From the NCBI GenBank assembly GCA_900557255.1, contig USSA01000039.1, positions 1 through 20,705 of the forward strand: 20,705 nt of DNA, written 5' to 3'. Position 1 is the first letter of the stretch, and every line of letters begins with the position of its first letter. The translations under genes and the position numbers were made by a program. Origin of the DNA: an uncultured Prevotella sp. Lineage in GTDB: Bacteria > Bacteroidota > Bacteroidia > Bacteroidales > Bacteroidaceae. The notes under the pieces were generated by a model. That model saw nothing but the letters and a program-made list of their open reading frames with translations, had not been told where the DNA came from and made no database searches. Shown here piece by piece: positions 12,652-20,651 of the stretch.

Positions 12652-13158
12652 ATGGAAAAGATCAACGTAAAAGAACTGAATGACAACGTCTTCGAGACTA
12701 TTGGTAAGGAGTGGATGCTGGTATGTGCCGGCAACAAGGAACATTTCAATATGATGACCGCCTCTTGGGGCTGTTTGGGATGGCTTTGGAACAAGCCGGT
12801 GGCTGTGGTCTTTATCCGTCCGGAGCGTTTCACCCACGGCATCATCGAGGAGAATGAATTCATGACTCTCTCTTTCCTCGGCAACAGCGAGGAGGCTCGG
12901 AAGATTTATAACTTCTGCGGCTCTAAGAGCGGACGCGATTTGGATAAGGCGAAGGAAACAGGACTGATTCCTGTAGAAACTGATAACGGCAGCATCGCCT
13001 TCGAGCAGTCACGACTCACCCTGGAATGCCGCAAACTTTATAAGGACAGTATGACCGCCGAGAAGTTCCTCGACAAGGACCTGCTCCAGTGGTATGGTGC
13101 CAAGGGTGGATTCCACGATGTTTATGTTGTGGAGATTACCAATGCTTATAAAAAGTAA
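12652..13158 (+). CDS. Flavin reductase family protein (FMN-binding split barrel)
   Basis: This 168-residue soluble protein resembles the flavin reductase/flavoredoxin family that binds FMN in a split beta-barrel and reduces flavin with NAD(P)H or passes electrons on. Seen in sequence: NMMTASWGCLGWLWNKP (about 33-50), where the family binds FMN after a strand, VVFIRPERFTHGIIEEN (about 53-68), and FMTLSFLG. A C-terminal part contains CRKLYKDSMTAEKF. The physiological substrate is unknown. It ends 10 bases before clpS and lies in the same operon, but a role in N-degron proteolysis is not implied by the family and the link may only be co-expression. Confidence 0.82.
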   Translation: MEKINVKELNDNVFETIGKEWMLVCAGNKEHFNMMTASWGCLGWLWNKPVAVVFIRPERFTHGIIEENEFMTLSFLGNSEEARKIYNFCGSKSGRDLDKAKETGLIPVETDNGSIAFEQSRLTLECRKLYKDSMTAEKFLDKDLLQWYGAKGGFHDVYVVEITNAYKK

Positions 13159-13168
13159 GAATTAAAAT

Positions 13169-13471
13169 ATGGCTCAAGAACAAACAGCAATTCGTGAACG
13201 CCAGAAAACCAGGCTCAAGGAGCCGGGGCGTTACGTGGTAATGATGTTCAACGACGACTTCACACCGATGGACTTCGTGGTAGAAATCCTCGAATCCATC
13301 TTCTTCAAGTCGCAGGCTGAGGCTGAAGCAATCATGCTCAAGGTTCATCACGAAGAGAAAGCCGTGGTGGGCACCTACAGCTATGACATCGCCAAGAGTA
13401 AAGTGGAGAAAGCGATGGAGAAAGCCCGTACGCAGAAGTTTCCGCTTAAACTCACTTATATGCCGGAATAG
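13169..13471 (+). CDS. clpS: ClpS, N-degron adaptor for ClpAP
   Basis: ClpS binds proteins with Leu, Phe, Tyr or Trp at the N-terminus and hands them to ClpA. This 100-residue protein is of normal length. A flexible N-terminal tail (1-18) precedes the core. The N-degron pocket is visible as NDDFTPMDFV (28-37, with Asn28, Asp29, Asp30, Thr32 and Met34) and His60 in MLKVHHEEK. The loop AVVGTYSYDIAKSKVE and the end FPLKLTYMPE complete the family pattern. The order clpS, clpA, aat supports the identification. A short GGGGA/TCCCC inverted repeat (13483-13496) lies in the 59-base gap to clpA; it is too weak to call a terminator. Confidence 0.96.
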   Translation: MAQEQTAIRERQKTRLKEPGRYVVMMFNDDFTPMDFVVEILESIFFKSQAEAEAIMLKVHHEEKAVVGTYSYDIAKSKVEKAMEKARTQKFPLKLTYMPE

Positions 13472-13530
13472 GCGTTGATTTCGGGGAAATATCCCCAATA
13501 TATGCTAAGAAAAAGAAAGGAAAAAATAGA

Positions 13531-15816
13531 ATGGACAGTATGGGATTGACCCGATATATGAGTGTTCTGATGGACGATGCCATGAAGCAAGCCCGGTTCT
13601 TCGACCACGAGTTCGTGATGCCCGAGCACATGCTGCTGGCGTTGCTAAGGCAGTATGCATTCTGTCAGGCGCTGCAGGAAGAAGGCGTAGACAGCCTCAA
13701 GATGCACGAAGACTTGGTGGGATGGCTCGCCAAGCAGGAGCGTGTGCCTGAAACCATCAAGTATCTGCCAGAGCCGTCATCGCTCTTCAAAACCATGTTT
13801 GGAACGGCGTGCGCCCTGGCTGCTGCTGCCGACAGACAGCTGGTGAATGTACCCCATTTTGTGCAGGCGATGTTTGGCTTGCAGAATTCAGAAGCCGCTT
13901 TCCTGCTGTGCAAGAATGTGGGCGACCGGCAGGGCGAGTTTCTGGCGAGCGTTGACAGTTATTATCCTATTGGAGAAGATACTGGAGAGGCTGGCATGGG
14001 CATGGGAGCAGACTTTGATGATGACGATTATGCCAACGAGTATGACGACGACGAGGAAGAAGGCAGAAGACAGGTTGTACAGGATTGGCATCAGTTGGTT
14101 ACCTGTATTTCTGACAAGGTAGAAGAGCACAATCCGCTCATCGGAAGAGAACAGGAACTGGACAGAACCATCCAGGTGCTCTGCCGTGCCGAGAAGAACA
14201 ATCCGCTCCACATCGGAGAAGCCGGAGTCGGCAAGACAGCTCTGGTCTATGGTCTCGCCAAACTCATCAACGAAAACCAGGTTCCTGAACGCCTCAAGGG
14301 GGCTCGCATCTACGGCATGGATATGGGACAGATGCTTGCCGGTGCCCAATATCGCGGCGACTTCGAGAAACGTATCAAAATGGTGATGGAGGGAGCCGTG
14401 AAGGAAGGCAATACCATTATCTACATCGATGAGATTCATAATATGATAGGTGCCGGTCGCGGCTCAGATGGCGGACCTGATGCATCCAATATGCTGAAGC
14501 AATATCTGGAGGCAGGTGATATCCGTTTCATCGGTTCTACTACCTACGAGGAATATAACCGTTACATGGCTCAGAGCAAGGGCATCGTGCGCCGGTTCCA
14601 GCAGATAGATATCAAGGAACCTACCGAGGAGGAGGCTATCAAGATATTGGAGGGCTTGCAGTATAAATACAACAAGTTCCACAATGTAACCTATCGCAAG
14701 GACGCCCTGGAATATGCCGTCCGTGCCAGCGCCAAATATATCAGCAACCGCTGTCTGCCAGACAAGGCCATCGACCTGATGGATGAGGCGGGTGCTTATC
14801 TGGAGGTGCATCCGGTAGAATCTCGCCAGCGCTCTTATGTTACCAAGTCTATCATCCAGCAGATTCTGATTAAAGTCTGCAAGATTGATGCGGCTGCGAT
14901 GAAAGATGAGAATAACGATGCTCTGGCTACGCTCCGCCAGCGCATACTCGACAAGATTTACGGTCAGGACAAGGCTGTAGACAAGGTGGTTGAGGCTGTG
15001 ATGATGGCAAAGGCGGGATTGACAGATGATGACAAACCATTGGCTTCGCTCCTCTTCGTGGGACCTACCGGAGTAGGAAAAACCGAGGTGGCACGGCAGT
15101 TGGCCAAGGAACTCGGCATCGAACTGGTACGCTTCGATATGAGTGAATATACCGAGAAGCATACCGTGGCAAAACTCATCGGTTCGCCAGCCGGATACGT
15201 GGGTTATGAGGATGGAGGACTTCTGACCGATGCCATCCGCAAGACGCCAAACTGTGTACTCCTGCTCGATGAGATAGAAAAGGCGCATAGCGATATCTAC
15301 AACATCCTGCTCCAGGTAATGGACTATGCCCGTCTGACTGATAACAAGGGCCAGAAGGCTGATTTCCGTAACGTGATTCTCATCATGACCTCAAATGCCG
15401 GAGCACAATATGCTTCACGGGCTAGCGTAGGTTTCAATGGAAACGTAAGTCGTGGCGAAGCGATGCTGGCACAGGTGAAGAAGACTTTCAAGCCTGAGTT
15501 TATCAACCGACTTTCCGACATGGTGGTGTTCAACGATATGGATAAGCACATGGCAGAACTGATTCTTGCCAAGAAACTTCGTCAACTCGATGCGAAACTG
15601 GCAGCAAAGGGAGTTACCGTAACGTTAACCGATGCTGCGCGTGAACAGTTGCTGAAATGGGGCTTTACCAAGGAATATGGTGCCCGCGAGATGGACCGTG
15701 TCATCGGTAACCGCCTGAAACCGATCCTGATGAAGGCGCTGCTCTTCGGCAAACTCAAGAAGGGTGGAAAGGCTCATGTCGACTTTGACGGAAAGGAACT
15801 GGTGATTAATTATTAG
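13531..15816 (+). CDS. clpA: ClpA, AAA+ unfoldase of the ClpAP protease
   Basis: ClpA unfolds substrates with ATP and threads them into ClpP. The 761-residue protein has an N-domain (about 1-145) that would dock ClpS, an acidic linker (about 160-178, mostly Asp/Glu), and two AAA+ modules. D1: Walker A GEAGVGKT (229-236) and Walker B with Asp300-Glu301. D2: Walker A GPTGVGKT (511-518), Walker B LLLDE (577-581), and the sensor-2 region GAREMDRVI. There is no long middle coiled coil, which excludes ClpB and ClpC. The ClpP-docking loop appears as VGF (633-635), equivalent to the IGL of E. coli ClpA. The Ala in the first Walker A, where Ser or Pro is commoner, leaves the Lys and Thr intact. ClpP itself is not in the window. 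Confidence 0.96.
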   Translation: MDSMGLTRYMSVLMDDAMKQARFFDHEFVMPEHMLLALLRQYAFCQALQEEGVDSLKMHEDLVGWLAKQERVPETIKYLPEPSSLFKTMFGTACALAAAADRQLVNVPHFVQAMFGLQNSEAAFLLCKNVGDRQGEFLASVDSYYPIGEDTGEAGMGMGADFDDDDYANEYDDDEEEGRRQVVQDWHQLVTCISDKVEEHNPLIGREQELDRTIQVLCRAEKNNPLHIGEAGVGKTALVYGLAKLINENQVPERLKGARIYGMDMGQMLAGAQYRGDFEKRIKMVMEGAVKEGNTIIYIDEIHNMIGAGRGSDGGPDASNMLKQYLEAGDIRFIGSTTYEEYNRYMAQSKGIVRRFQQIDIKEPTEEEAIKILEGLQYKYNKFHNVTYRKDALEYAVRASAKYISNRCLPDKAIDLMDEAGAYLEVHPVESRQRSYVTKSIIQQILIKVCKIDAAAMKDENNDALATLRQRILDKIYGQDKAVDKVVEAVMMAKAGLTDDDKPLASLLFVGPTGVGKTEVARQLAKELGIELVRFDMSEYTEKHTVAKLIGSPAGYVGYEDGGLLTDAIRKTPNCVLLLDEIEKAHSDIYNILLQVMDYARLTDNKGQKADFRNVILIMTSNAGAQYASRASVGFNGNVSRGEAMLAQVKKTFKPEFINRLSDMVVFNDMDKHMAELILAKKLRQLDAKLAAKGVTVTLTDAAREQLLKWGFTKEYGAREMDRVIGNRLKPILMKALLFGKLKKGGKAHVDFDGKELVINY

Positions 15817-15858
15817 AATGAAAGTCTAGTCAAGAATTTCTTGATAAAAGATAAGCGT

Positions 15859-16524
15859 ATGATATTACAGATAGATGATACTGCGGACGAGATTTACTTT
15901 CCCGATCCGCATTATGGCGATGAGGATGGATGCTTTGCGATTGGTGGTGATTTGAGTATCGACCGCCTGTTGCTGGCTTATAGCAATGGCATCTTTCCCT
16001 GGTATAGTTTCCGTGACCAGCCTGAAATACTCTGGTTCTGTCCGATGAAACGTTTCGTCATCTTCCCTGATGAAATCCACATCAGTCATTCCATGCGTAC
16101 CCTGATGAGAAAGGGCAGATACAGTATTGGAATCAACGAAGATTTCGATGGCGTGATACGGGGATGCAGCAAGACCAACGGACGGTATTGGGAAGATGGA
16201 GCATGGCTGGGCGAGAACATCATCCAAGCATTTACTGCCCTCCATGAGCAGGGCTTTGCGGCGAGCGTAGAGGTATGGGATAATGAAACCGATGAACTGG
16301 TGGGTGGACTTTATGGTGTCACCATCGGCAAGGTTTTTATAGGAGAAAGCATGTTCTCTAGGGTTCCGTCAGCTTCTAAGATTGCCCTCATCTTTCTTGC
16401 CAGATACTTGCAGGAGCACGGTGGAAAGATGATAGATTGTCAGTTGGAGACTCCTCATCTCAAATCGATGGGTGGCAGATATATTTCTTACGAGGAATAT
16501 ATGAAGATTATGAACGAAGAATAA
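15859..16524 (+). CDS. aat: Leucyl/phenylalanyl-tRNA-protein transferase
   Basis: Aat moves Leu or Phe from aminoacyl-tRNA onto the N-terminal Lys or Arg of proteins, creating the N-degron that ClpS reads. The 221-residue protein shows the family blocks in order: GCFAIGGDL, LLLAYSNGIFPWYS, ILWFCPMKRFVI, the catalytic-pocket stretch AWLGENIIQAFTALHEQGFA, SVEVW, LVGGLYGVTIGKVFIGESMF and SRVPSASKIAL. In the usual GLAHSVEVW the His is Ala here. The start is the ATG at 15859; the frame also opens at a TTG (15841), which is less likely. An imperfect 15-base inverted repeat (15830-15844) lies in the gap after clpA. The gene is last in the flavin reductase-clpS-clpA-aat operon and followed by a terminator. 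Confidence 0.95.
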   Translation: MILQIDDTADEIYFPDPHYGDEDGCFAIGGDLSIDRLLLAYSNGIFPWYSFRDQPEILWFCPMKRFVIFPDEIHISHSMRTLMRKGRYSIGINEDFDGVIRGCSKTNGRYWEDGAWLGENIIQAFTALHEQGFAASVEVWDNETDELVGGLYGVTIGKVFIGESMFSRVPSASKIALIFLARYLQEHGGKMIDCQLETPHLKSMGGRYISYEEYMKIMNEE

Positions 16525-16526
16525 GA

Positions 16527-16560
16527 GATGTTCTTCTCGGAATAGAAGAACATCTTCTTT
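16527..16560 (+). terminator. Terminator after aat
   Basis: GATGTTCTTCT (16527-16537) pairs perfectly with AGAAGAACATC (16544-16554), with a 6-base loop, followed by TTCTTTTG. The stem begins two bases after the aat stop codon. Confidence 0.75.
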
Positions 16561-16561
16561 T

Positions 16562-16608
16562 GAATAAAAAATAAAGGCTAGGTTCCCGGAATCGTGAACC
16601 TAGCCTTT
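16562..16608 (-). terminator. Terminator of the phosphatase gene
   Basis: AAAGGCTAGGTTC (16573-16585) pairs perfectly with GAACCTAGCCTTT (16596-16608), a 13-bp stem. Read on the minus strand it is followed by ATTTTTTATTC, so it suits the leftward phosphatase gene; it may also stop residual rightward transcripts. Confidence 0.78.
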
Positions 16609-16634
16609 GTTATTATCTGGCTTTTTGCTTTTTA

Positions 16635-18245
16635 TTAGAATATCGGTGTGCCGATGCAGCCGTTAGGTGCCTGAATATGCAGCATCGCACAAACGGTAGC
16701 GGCAATATCTGTCATATAGTGAGGCTGGGCACTCTCGCCGTGCTGGATGCCCCAACCCATAAACAGGCAAGGAATATGGATATCGTATGGATTCCATGCT
16801 CCGTGGGTAGTTCCCTTGCTGCTGTAATAATCGTAGTGACCTGGTTTCAGTACAATCTGAACACCTCCGCTGCGCTCGCGGTTATAACCGTTAATGGCGC
16901 GGAACTTCAGCTCTTCAGGGATGCTCTCGATAGAGGTCTTCTCCATGTCGAAGGCATAGTGCACGTCCTTGTCCTTCTTCAGTCTGTCTACTACCACCTG
17001 CTTGATGGCTGTATAATCCAGACCGAGTTCTTCGATGATGTCTGTGTTGAAGAATACCTGATTGTTCATGATGGTCTTCACGAGATTCTTGTCGGTATTG
17101 AACTTCGTCTTCAATATCTGGTTCAGTTCTTCCATCATTCCCTTCTTGTTCCAGATGCCGGCAGGGATTCGCTGGTCTTGCAGGAAGGTTGCGTTGTTTA
17201 CGCCTCCATGGTCGGCGGTGAGGAAGGTGAGATAATTTCCCTTGCCCACGGTCTGGTCGAGATAAGCGAAGAAATCAGCAAGAGCCTTGTCCAGGCGGAG
17301 GTAGCAATCTTCTGTTTCTATGGCGTTCACGCCCACCTGATGACCGATGTAATCGGTACTGGAGCAGCTGATGGTCAGCAGGTCAGTATCTGTGTTTCTA
17401 CCCAGGTTCTCACCCACGATGGCAGCCTTGGCAATATCGAAAGTCAGGTTGCAGCCGAATGGGGTACTGCGGAGAATCTTGTAACCATGCTTTTTATATA
17501 AGGTAGGCAGGTCGAGTGGCAATACTGCCTTTTCGCCTTCAACAATTCCATTCTCGTAGTTGTTGTCATCGCTGGTGCTCTCCTTATAGGAATCGATAGG
17601 GTAGAGCGTCTCCCATTTCTGTGAAAGATACTTATTTGGGAGTTTCTGCTTGTTGAACTTGTTCACCCACTCAGGCAACTTATCCATATAGAAAGTACTG
17701 GTGATGAACTTGCCCGACTTGTCATCAAACCAGAAAGCGCCATTGGCGTGATGGCCCGCAGGGAGGATGGATGCTCTGTCTTTCAAGGCTACACCAATCA
17801 CCTTAGAGCGGTTGTTGGTAGCCAGACGGAGTTCATCACCGATGGTGGTTACCCACAGATTGCGAGGCGACATCTTGCCAGCCTTGCTGTCAGAACCTAC
17901 CGGGTTGACGGTATCGTCGGCAGTACAATACACTACTTTTCCATCTTTCACGAAGTTGTTTCCTGCAATTCCGTGGATGGAAGGAACGGAACCGGTCCAG
18001 ATAGAAGAGTGACCGATGGCTGTAACCGAAGGGATATAAGGAATCTTGCAATTTTCTACGCTGAATCCTTCTCCGAGCATTCTCTTAAATCCGCCTTCGC
18101 CGTAGCGGGCGTAGTAGCGATAGAGATAATCCCATCGCATCTGGTCGATAACGATGCCTACAACGAGCTTAGGGCGTTGAGGCTGAGCCTGTGCAATGCC
18201 GCAGAAGCAGCAGAGCACGAAGATGAGTTTGATAATCTTATTCAT
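16635..18245 (-). CDS. pafA: PafA-like secreted alkaline phosphatase
   Basis: This is a periplasmic phosphomonoesterase of the alkaline phosphatase superfamily with two Zn ions and a Thr nucleophile; PafA is the phosphate-insensitive type common in Bacteroidota. The 536-residue form starts at the ATG 18245, giving a signal peptide cleaved after AQA (20). Metal and catalytic residues by position: Asp34 (VIDQMRWDY), nucleophile Thr75 (IPSVTAIGHSSIWTG), Asn96, Lys155 and Arg157 (LKDRASILPAGH), Asp298 and His302 (STDYIGH), Asp345 and His346 (TADHGG), and His481 (TTHGAWNPYD). The frame extends ten codons upstream to 18275, which would bury the signal in a polar stretch. The gene is monocistronic between its own promoter and terminator. 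It could prefer diesters, but the Lys/Arg pair favours monoesters. Confidence 0.9.
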   Translation of the reverse strand: MNKIIKLIFVLCCFCGIAQAQPQRPKLVVGIVIDQMRWDYLYRYYARYGEGGFKRMLGEGFSVENCKIPYIPSVTAIGHSSIWTGSVPSIHGIAGNNFVKDGKVVYCTADDTVNPVGSDSKAGKMSPRNLWVTTIGDELRLATNNRSKVIGVALKDRASILPAGHHANGAFWFDDKSGKFITSTFYMDKLPEWVNKFNKQKLPNKYLSQKWETLYPIDSYKESTSDDNNYENGIVEGEKAVLPLDLPTLYKKHGYKILRSTPFGCNLTFDIAKAAIVGENLGRNTDTDLLTISCSSTDYIGHQVGVNAIETEDCYLRLDKALADFFAYLDQTVGKGNYLTFLTADHGGVNNATFLQDQRIPAGIWNKKGMMEELNQILKTKFNTDKNLVKTIMNNQVFFNTDIIEELGLDYTAIKQVVVDRLKKDKDVHYAFDMEKTSIESIPEELKFRAINGYNRERSGGVQIVLKPGHYDYYSSKGTTHGAWNPYDIHIPCLFMGWGIQHGESAQPHYMTDIAATVCAMLHIQAPNGCIGTPIF

Positions 18246-18302
18246 AATCAAAATGTCTTTTTTATACATAACCATTCAGTATTGTATATTAGAATTCGGC
18301 TG

Positions 18303-18310
18303 CAAAGATA
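18303..18310 (-). promoter_or_regulatory. -7 element for the phosphatase gene
   Basis: The minus strand reads TATCTTTG followed by CAGCCG, fitting the Bacteroidota consensus. Transcription would start near 18296, about 50 bases before the preferred start at 18245. The -33 element is not clear and would lie inside the end of the upstream ATPase gene. Confidence 0.55.
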
Positions 18311-18326
18311 CAACTTATTTTGGTAT

Positions 18327-20456
18327 TTAACGATAAAAAAGACGATTTTTACCCAAACTTCTCATGGCGTTCAATACAGCCAGTACCGTAACACCTACAT
18401 CGGCAAAGACAGCCATCCACATGGTGCCGAGACCAATGGTGGCGAGAATCAGTACGGCAACCTTTACTCCGATGGCAAATATCACGTTCTCGTGAGCGAT
18501 ATGAATGGTTCTTCTGGCTATCTTCACGGCAAGGGCTATCTTTCTAGGGTCGTCATCCATCAGTACCACATCGGCAGCTTCGATGGCTGCATCGCTACCC
18601 AGTCCGCCCATGGCAATGCCTACATCGGCACGCTTCAATACAGGGGCATCGTTGATGCCATCGCCTACATAAGCGAGTGTCTTGCCTGCCGGTTTTGTCT
18701 TCAGCAGTTGTTCTACATGCGAAACCTTATCGGTTGGCAGCAGTTCTGCGCGGCACTCGTCCAGTCCCAGTTTGTGGGCAACATCTTCTCCCACTTCTCT
18801 GCGGTCACCCGTCAGCATTACCGTTTTCTCTACTCCAAGTTCTTTCAGCTCTCTGATGGCATGGGCGCTTCCTCCCTTAAGGGTGTCGTTGATCACAATA
18901 TGTCCTGCGTACTTGCCATCAATGGCGACGTGGATAATGGTTCCCACCTGGTTGCAGTCGTGCCATTTTGCACCGATGTTTTCCATCATCTTCTTGTTGC
19001 CCACGCAAACCACCTTTCCGTTCACTTTGGCACGGATACCCTGTCCTGCAATTTCCTCTACATCGGTCACCTCGCAGCCATCCGTTGCTTCTTGCGGGAA
19101 GGCAGTTCGCAGGGCTGCACCGATAGGGTGGGTAGTGAAATGTTCAGCATGAGCCGCCAAATGCAGCAGAATCTTCTCCTTGTCAGAATATTCGCCAATA
19201 TGCGCATTATCTGCATCGTGGGATGAATGGTCTGGGCAGGAATCATCAGCATGAACAGCTGCCACGGCAAACTCTCCGTGGGTCAGAGTTCCGGTCTTGT
19301 CGAACACAACGGTTCCCACCTTGGCTAAAGCATCCATATAGTTGCTGCCCTTGATGAGAATACCATTCCGGGATGCTCCGCCGATGCCGCCAAAGAAGGT
19401 GAGGGGCACGCTGATGACCAGGGCGCAAGGACAGGAAACTACCAGGAATATCAAGGCGCGGTTGAGCCATAATGGGAAGTTCTCGCCAAAGGTTCCTTCA
19501 CCTACGATTCCTGTTGCTGCCAGGAATGGAGGAATAACCGCCAGGGCAATGGCTGCGAAAACAACGATAGGAGTATAGACTCGGGCGAAACGGGTGATGA
19601 AGGCCTCGCTCTTCGACTTGTTCTTGTCTGCACTCTCTACCAGCGCAATAATCTTGGACACGGTACTCTCGCCAAAACTCTTGGTAGTGCGTACACGAAC
19701 TACTCCTGAAAGGTTGATGCAACCGGACATGATAGTATCGCCTTCATTCAAATCCCGTGGTATACTCTCACCTGTCAGGGCAATTGTATTCAAGGCTGAG
19801 CTTCCCTCTACAACAATACCATCCAATGGAACTTTCTCTCCCGGACGGATTACGATAGTTTCTCCTGTCTTGACGTCTTCCGGCGAAACCGACTCTACTT
19901 TTCCGTTTCTTTCAACATTCGCTACATCCGGTCTAATATTCATCAGATGCGAAATACTGTCGCGGCTCTTTCCTTCCGCATATCCTTCGAAGAGTTCGCC
20001 CACCTGAAAGAAGAGCATCACAAAGACTGCCTCCGGGAATTCTGTATCTGATCCTGGGAAGAATCCGATGCAAAGTGCTCCGATGGTTGCAATAGCCATC
20101 AGAAAGTTTTCGTTAAACATATCGCCCTTGGCAATACCTTCTGCAGCTTCGCCCAGCGTCTCGTGTCCTATTAATAAATAAGGAATTAGATAGACGAGGA
20201 GCAACTGCCAGGTAGCCAGACTGTATTCCTTTTCGATGAAAACAGCAATAATCAGGAGGATGATGGTTGCTCCTATCAGAAAGAGTTTGGATTTCAAACC
20301 GCCTTCTTCATGGTGATGGTGGTGGCAACCGCACCCCTGGTGCTCATGTTCTTCTGTGCCGCATGAGCAGTCATGATTGTGCTCATGATGATGTTCGTGA
20401 GAATTTTCACAATGGCATTCATGATGATGTTCGTGAGAATGTTTCATTTCTTCCAT
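18327..20456 (-). CDS. P1B-type heavy-metal ATPase, zinc/cadmium type
   Basis: This 709-residue membrane pump should export Zn2+, Cd2+ or Pb2+ using ATP. Instead of an HMA domain it begins with about 50 residues holding 19 His and six Cys. Family motifs: actuator TGES (228-231), TM metal site CPC (342-344), phosphorylated Asp386 in DKTGT, ATP-binding HP (443-444), and the hinge GDGIND (598-603). The last helices carry the Lys and ADVGVT pattern typical of zinc-type (P1B-2) pumps. A second His/Asp/Cys-rich patch (about 402-419) lies just after the phosphorylation site, which is unusual. Start 20456 is used; the Met three codons later (20447) is equally possible. It ends 82 bases before the phosphatase start on the same strand. 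Confidence 0.92.
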   Translation of the reverse strand: MEEMKHSHEHHHECHCENSHEHHHEHNHDCSCGTEEHEHQGCGCHHHHHEEGGLKSKLFLIGATIILLIIAVFIEKEYSLATWQLLLVYLIPYLLIGHETLGEAAEGIAKGDMFNENFLMAIATIGALCIGFFPGSDTEFPEAVFVMLFFQVGELFEGYAEGKSRDSISHLMNIRPDVANVERNGKVESVSPEDVKTGETIVIRPGEKVPLDGIVVEGSSALNTIALTGESIPRDLNEGDTIMSGCINLSGVVRVRTTKSFGESTVSKIIALVESADKNKSKSEAFITRFARVYTPIVVFAAIALAVIPPFLAATGIVGEGTFGENFPLWLNRALIFLVVSCPCALVISVPLTFFGGIGGASRNGILIKGSNYMDALAKVGTVVFDKTGTLTHGEFAVAAVHADDSCPDHSSHDADNAHIGEYSDKEKILLHLAAHAEHFTTHPIGAALRTAFPQEATDGCEVTDVEEIAGQGIRAKVNGKVVCVGNKKMMENIGAKWHDCNQVGTIIHVAIDGKYAGHIVINDTLKGGSAHAIRELKELGVEKTVMLTGDRREVGEDVAHKLGLDECRAELLPTDKVSHVEQLLKTKPAGKTLAYVGDGINDAPVLKRADVGIAMGGLGSDAAIEAADVVLMDDDPRKIALAVKIARRTIHIAHENVIFAIGVKVAVLILATIGLGTMWMAVFADVGVTVLAVLNAMRSLGKNRLFYR

Positions 20457-20520
20457 AATTTTGCAATACTTTTAGTTCTATATAATCAGGAACATTCAGT
20501 TCCTTTTTCTATTTCGGTTG

Positions 20521-20555
20521 CAAAATTACGAAAAGGTTTCTGCAACTTGGTTGCA
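20521..20555 (-). promoter_or_regulatory. Promoter region of the metal ATPase gene
   Basis: The minus strand reads TAATTTTG (20528-20521), a -7 element with a start near 20514. Just upstream is the inverted repeat TGCAAC-TTG-GTTGCA (20541-20555), placed where a regulator could bind between or over the promoter elements. GGTTGCAAAA also occurs twice here (about 20517 and 20549). A metal-responsive regulator is an inference only. Confidence 0.45.
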
Positions 20556-20598
20556 AAAGCCCCAGTTGGCCTCTTTTTCTTGCTGGATAAGTTCTGTG

Positions 20599-20639
20599 CA
20601 AAAAGAAAAATAGCGGCCTACGATTGCTCGTAAGTCGCT
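20599..20639 (-). terminator. Terminator of the tRNA gene
   Basis: AGCG-A-CTTACGA pairs with TCGTAGG-C-CGCT on the minus strand (20639-20628 with 20623-20612, loop GCAA, one mismatch and one G-U), followed by ATTTTTCTTTTTG. It lies just downstream of the tRNA. Confidence 0.7.
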
Positions 20640-20651
20640 GTAATAGAAGCG

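Noticed and set aside
14464..15288. 274-codon minus-strand ORF
   Set aside because: Antisense to clpA, whose AAA+ motifs are intact across this stretch.
15841..15858. TTG start for aat
   Set aside because: The ATG at 15859 gives the usual family length, and the TTG lies inside an inverted repeat.
18246..18275. Upstream ATG for the phosphatase
   Set aside because: Starting at 18245 gives a normal signal peptide; the longer form adds ten polar residues before it.
17748..19226. 492-codon plus-strand ORF across the phosphatase and ATPase genes
   Set aside because: It is antisense to two well-supported genes with intact motifs and shows no recognisable domain.
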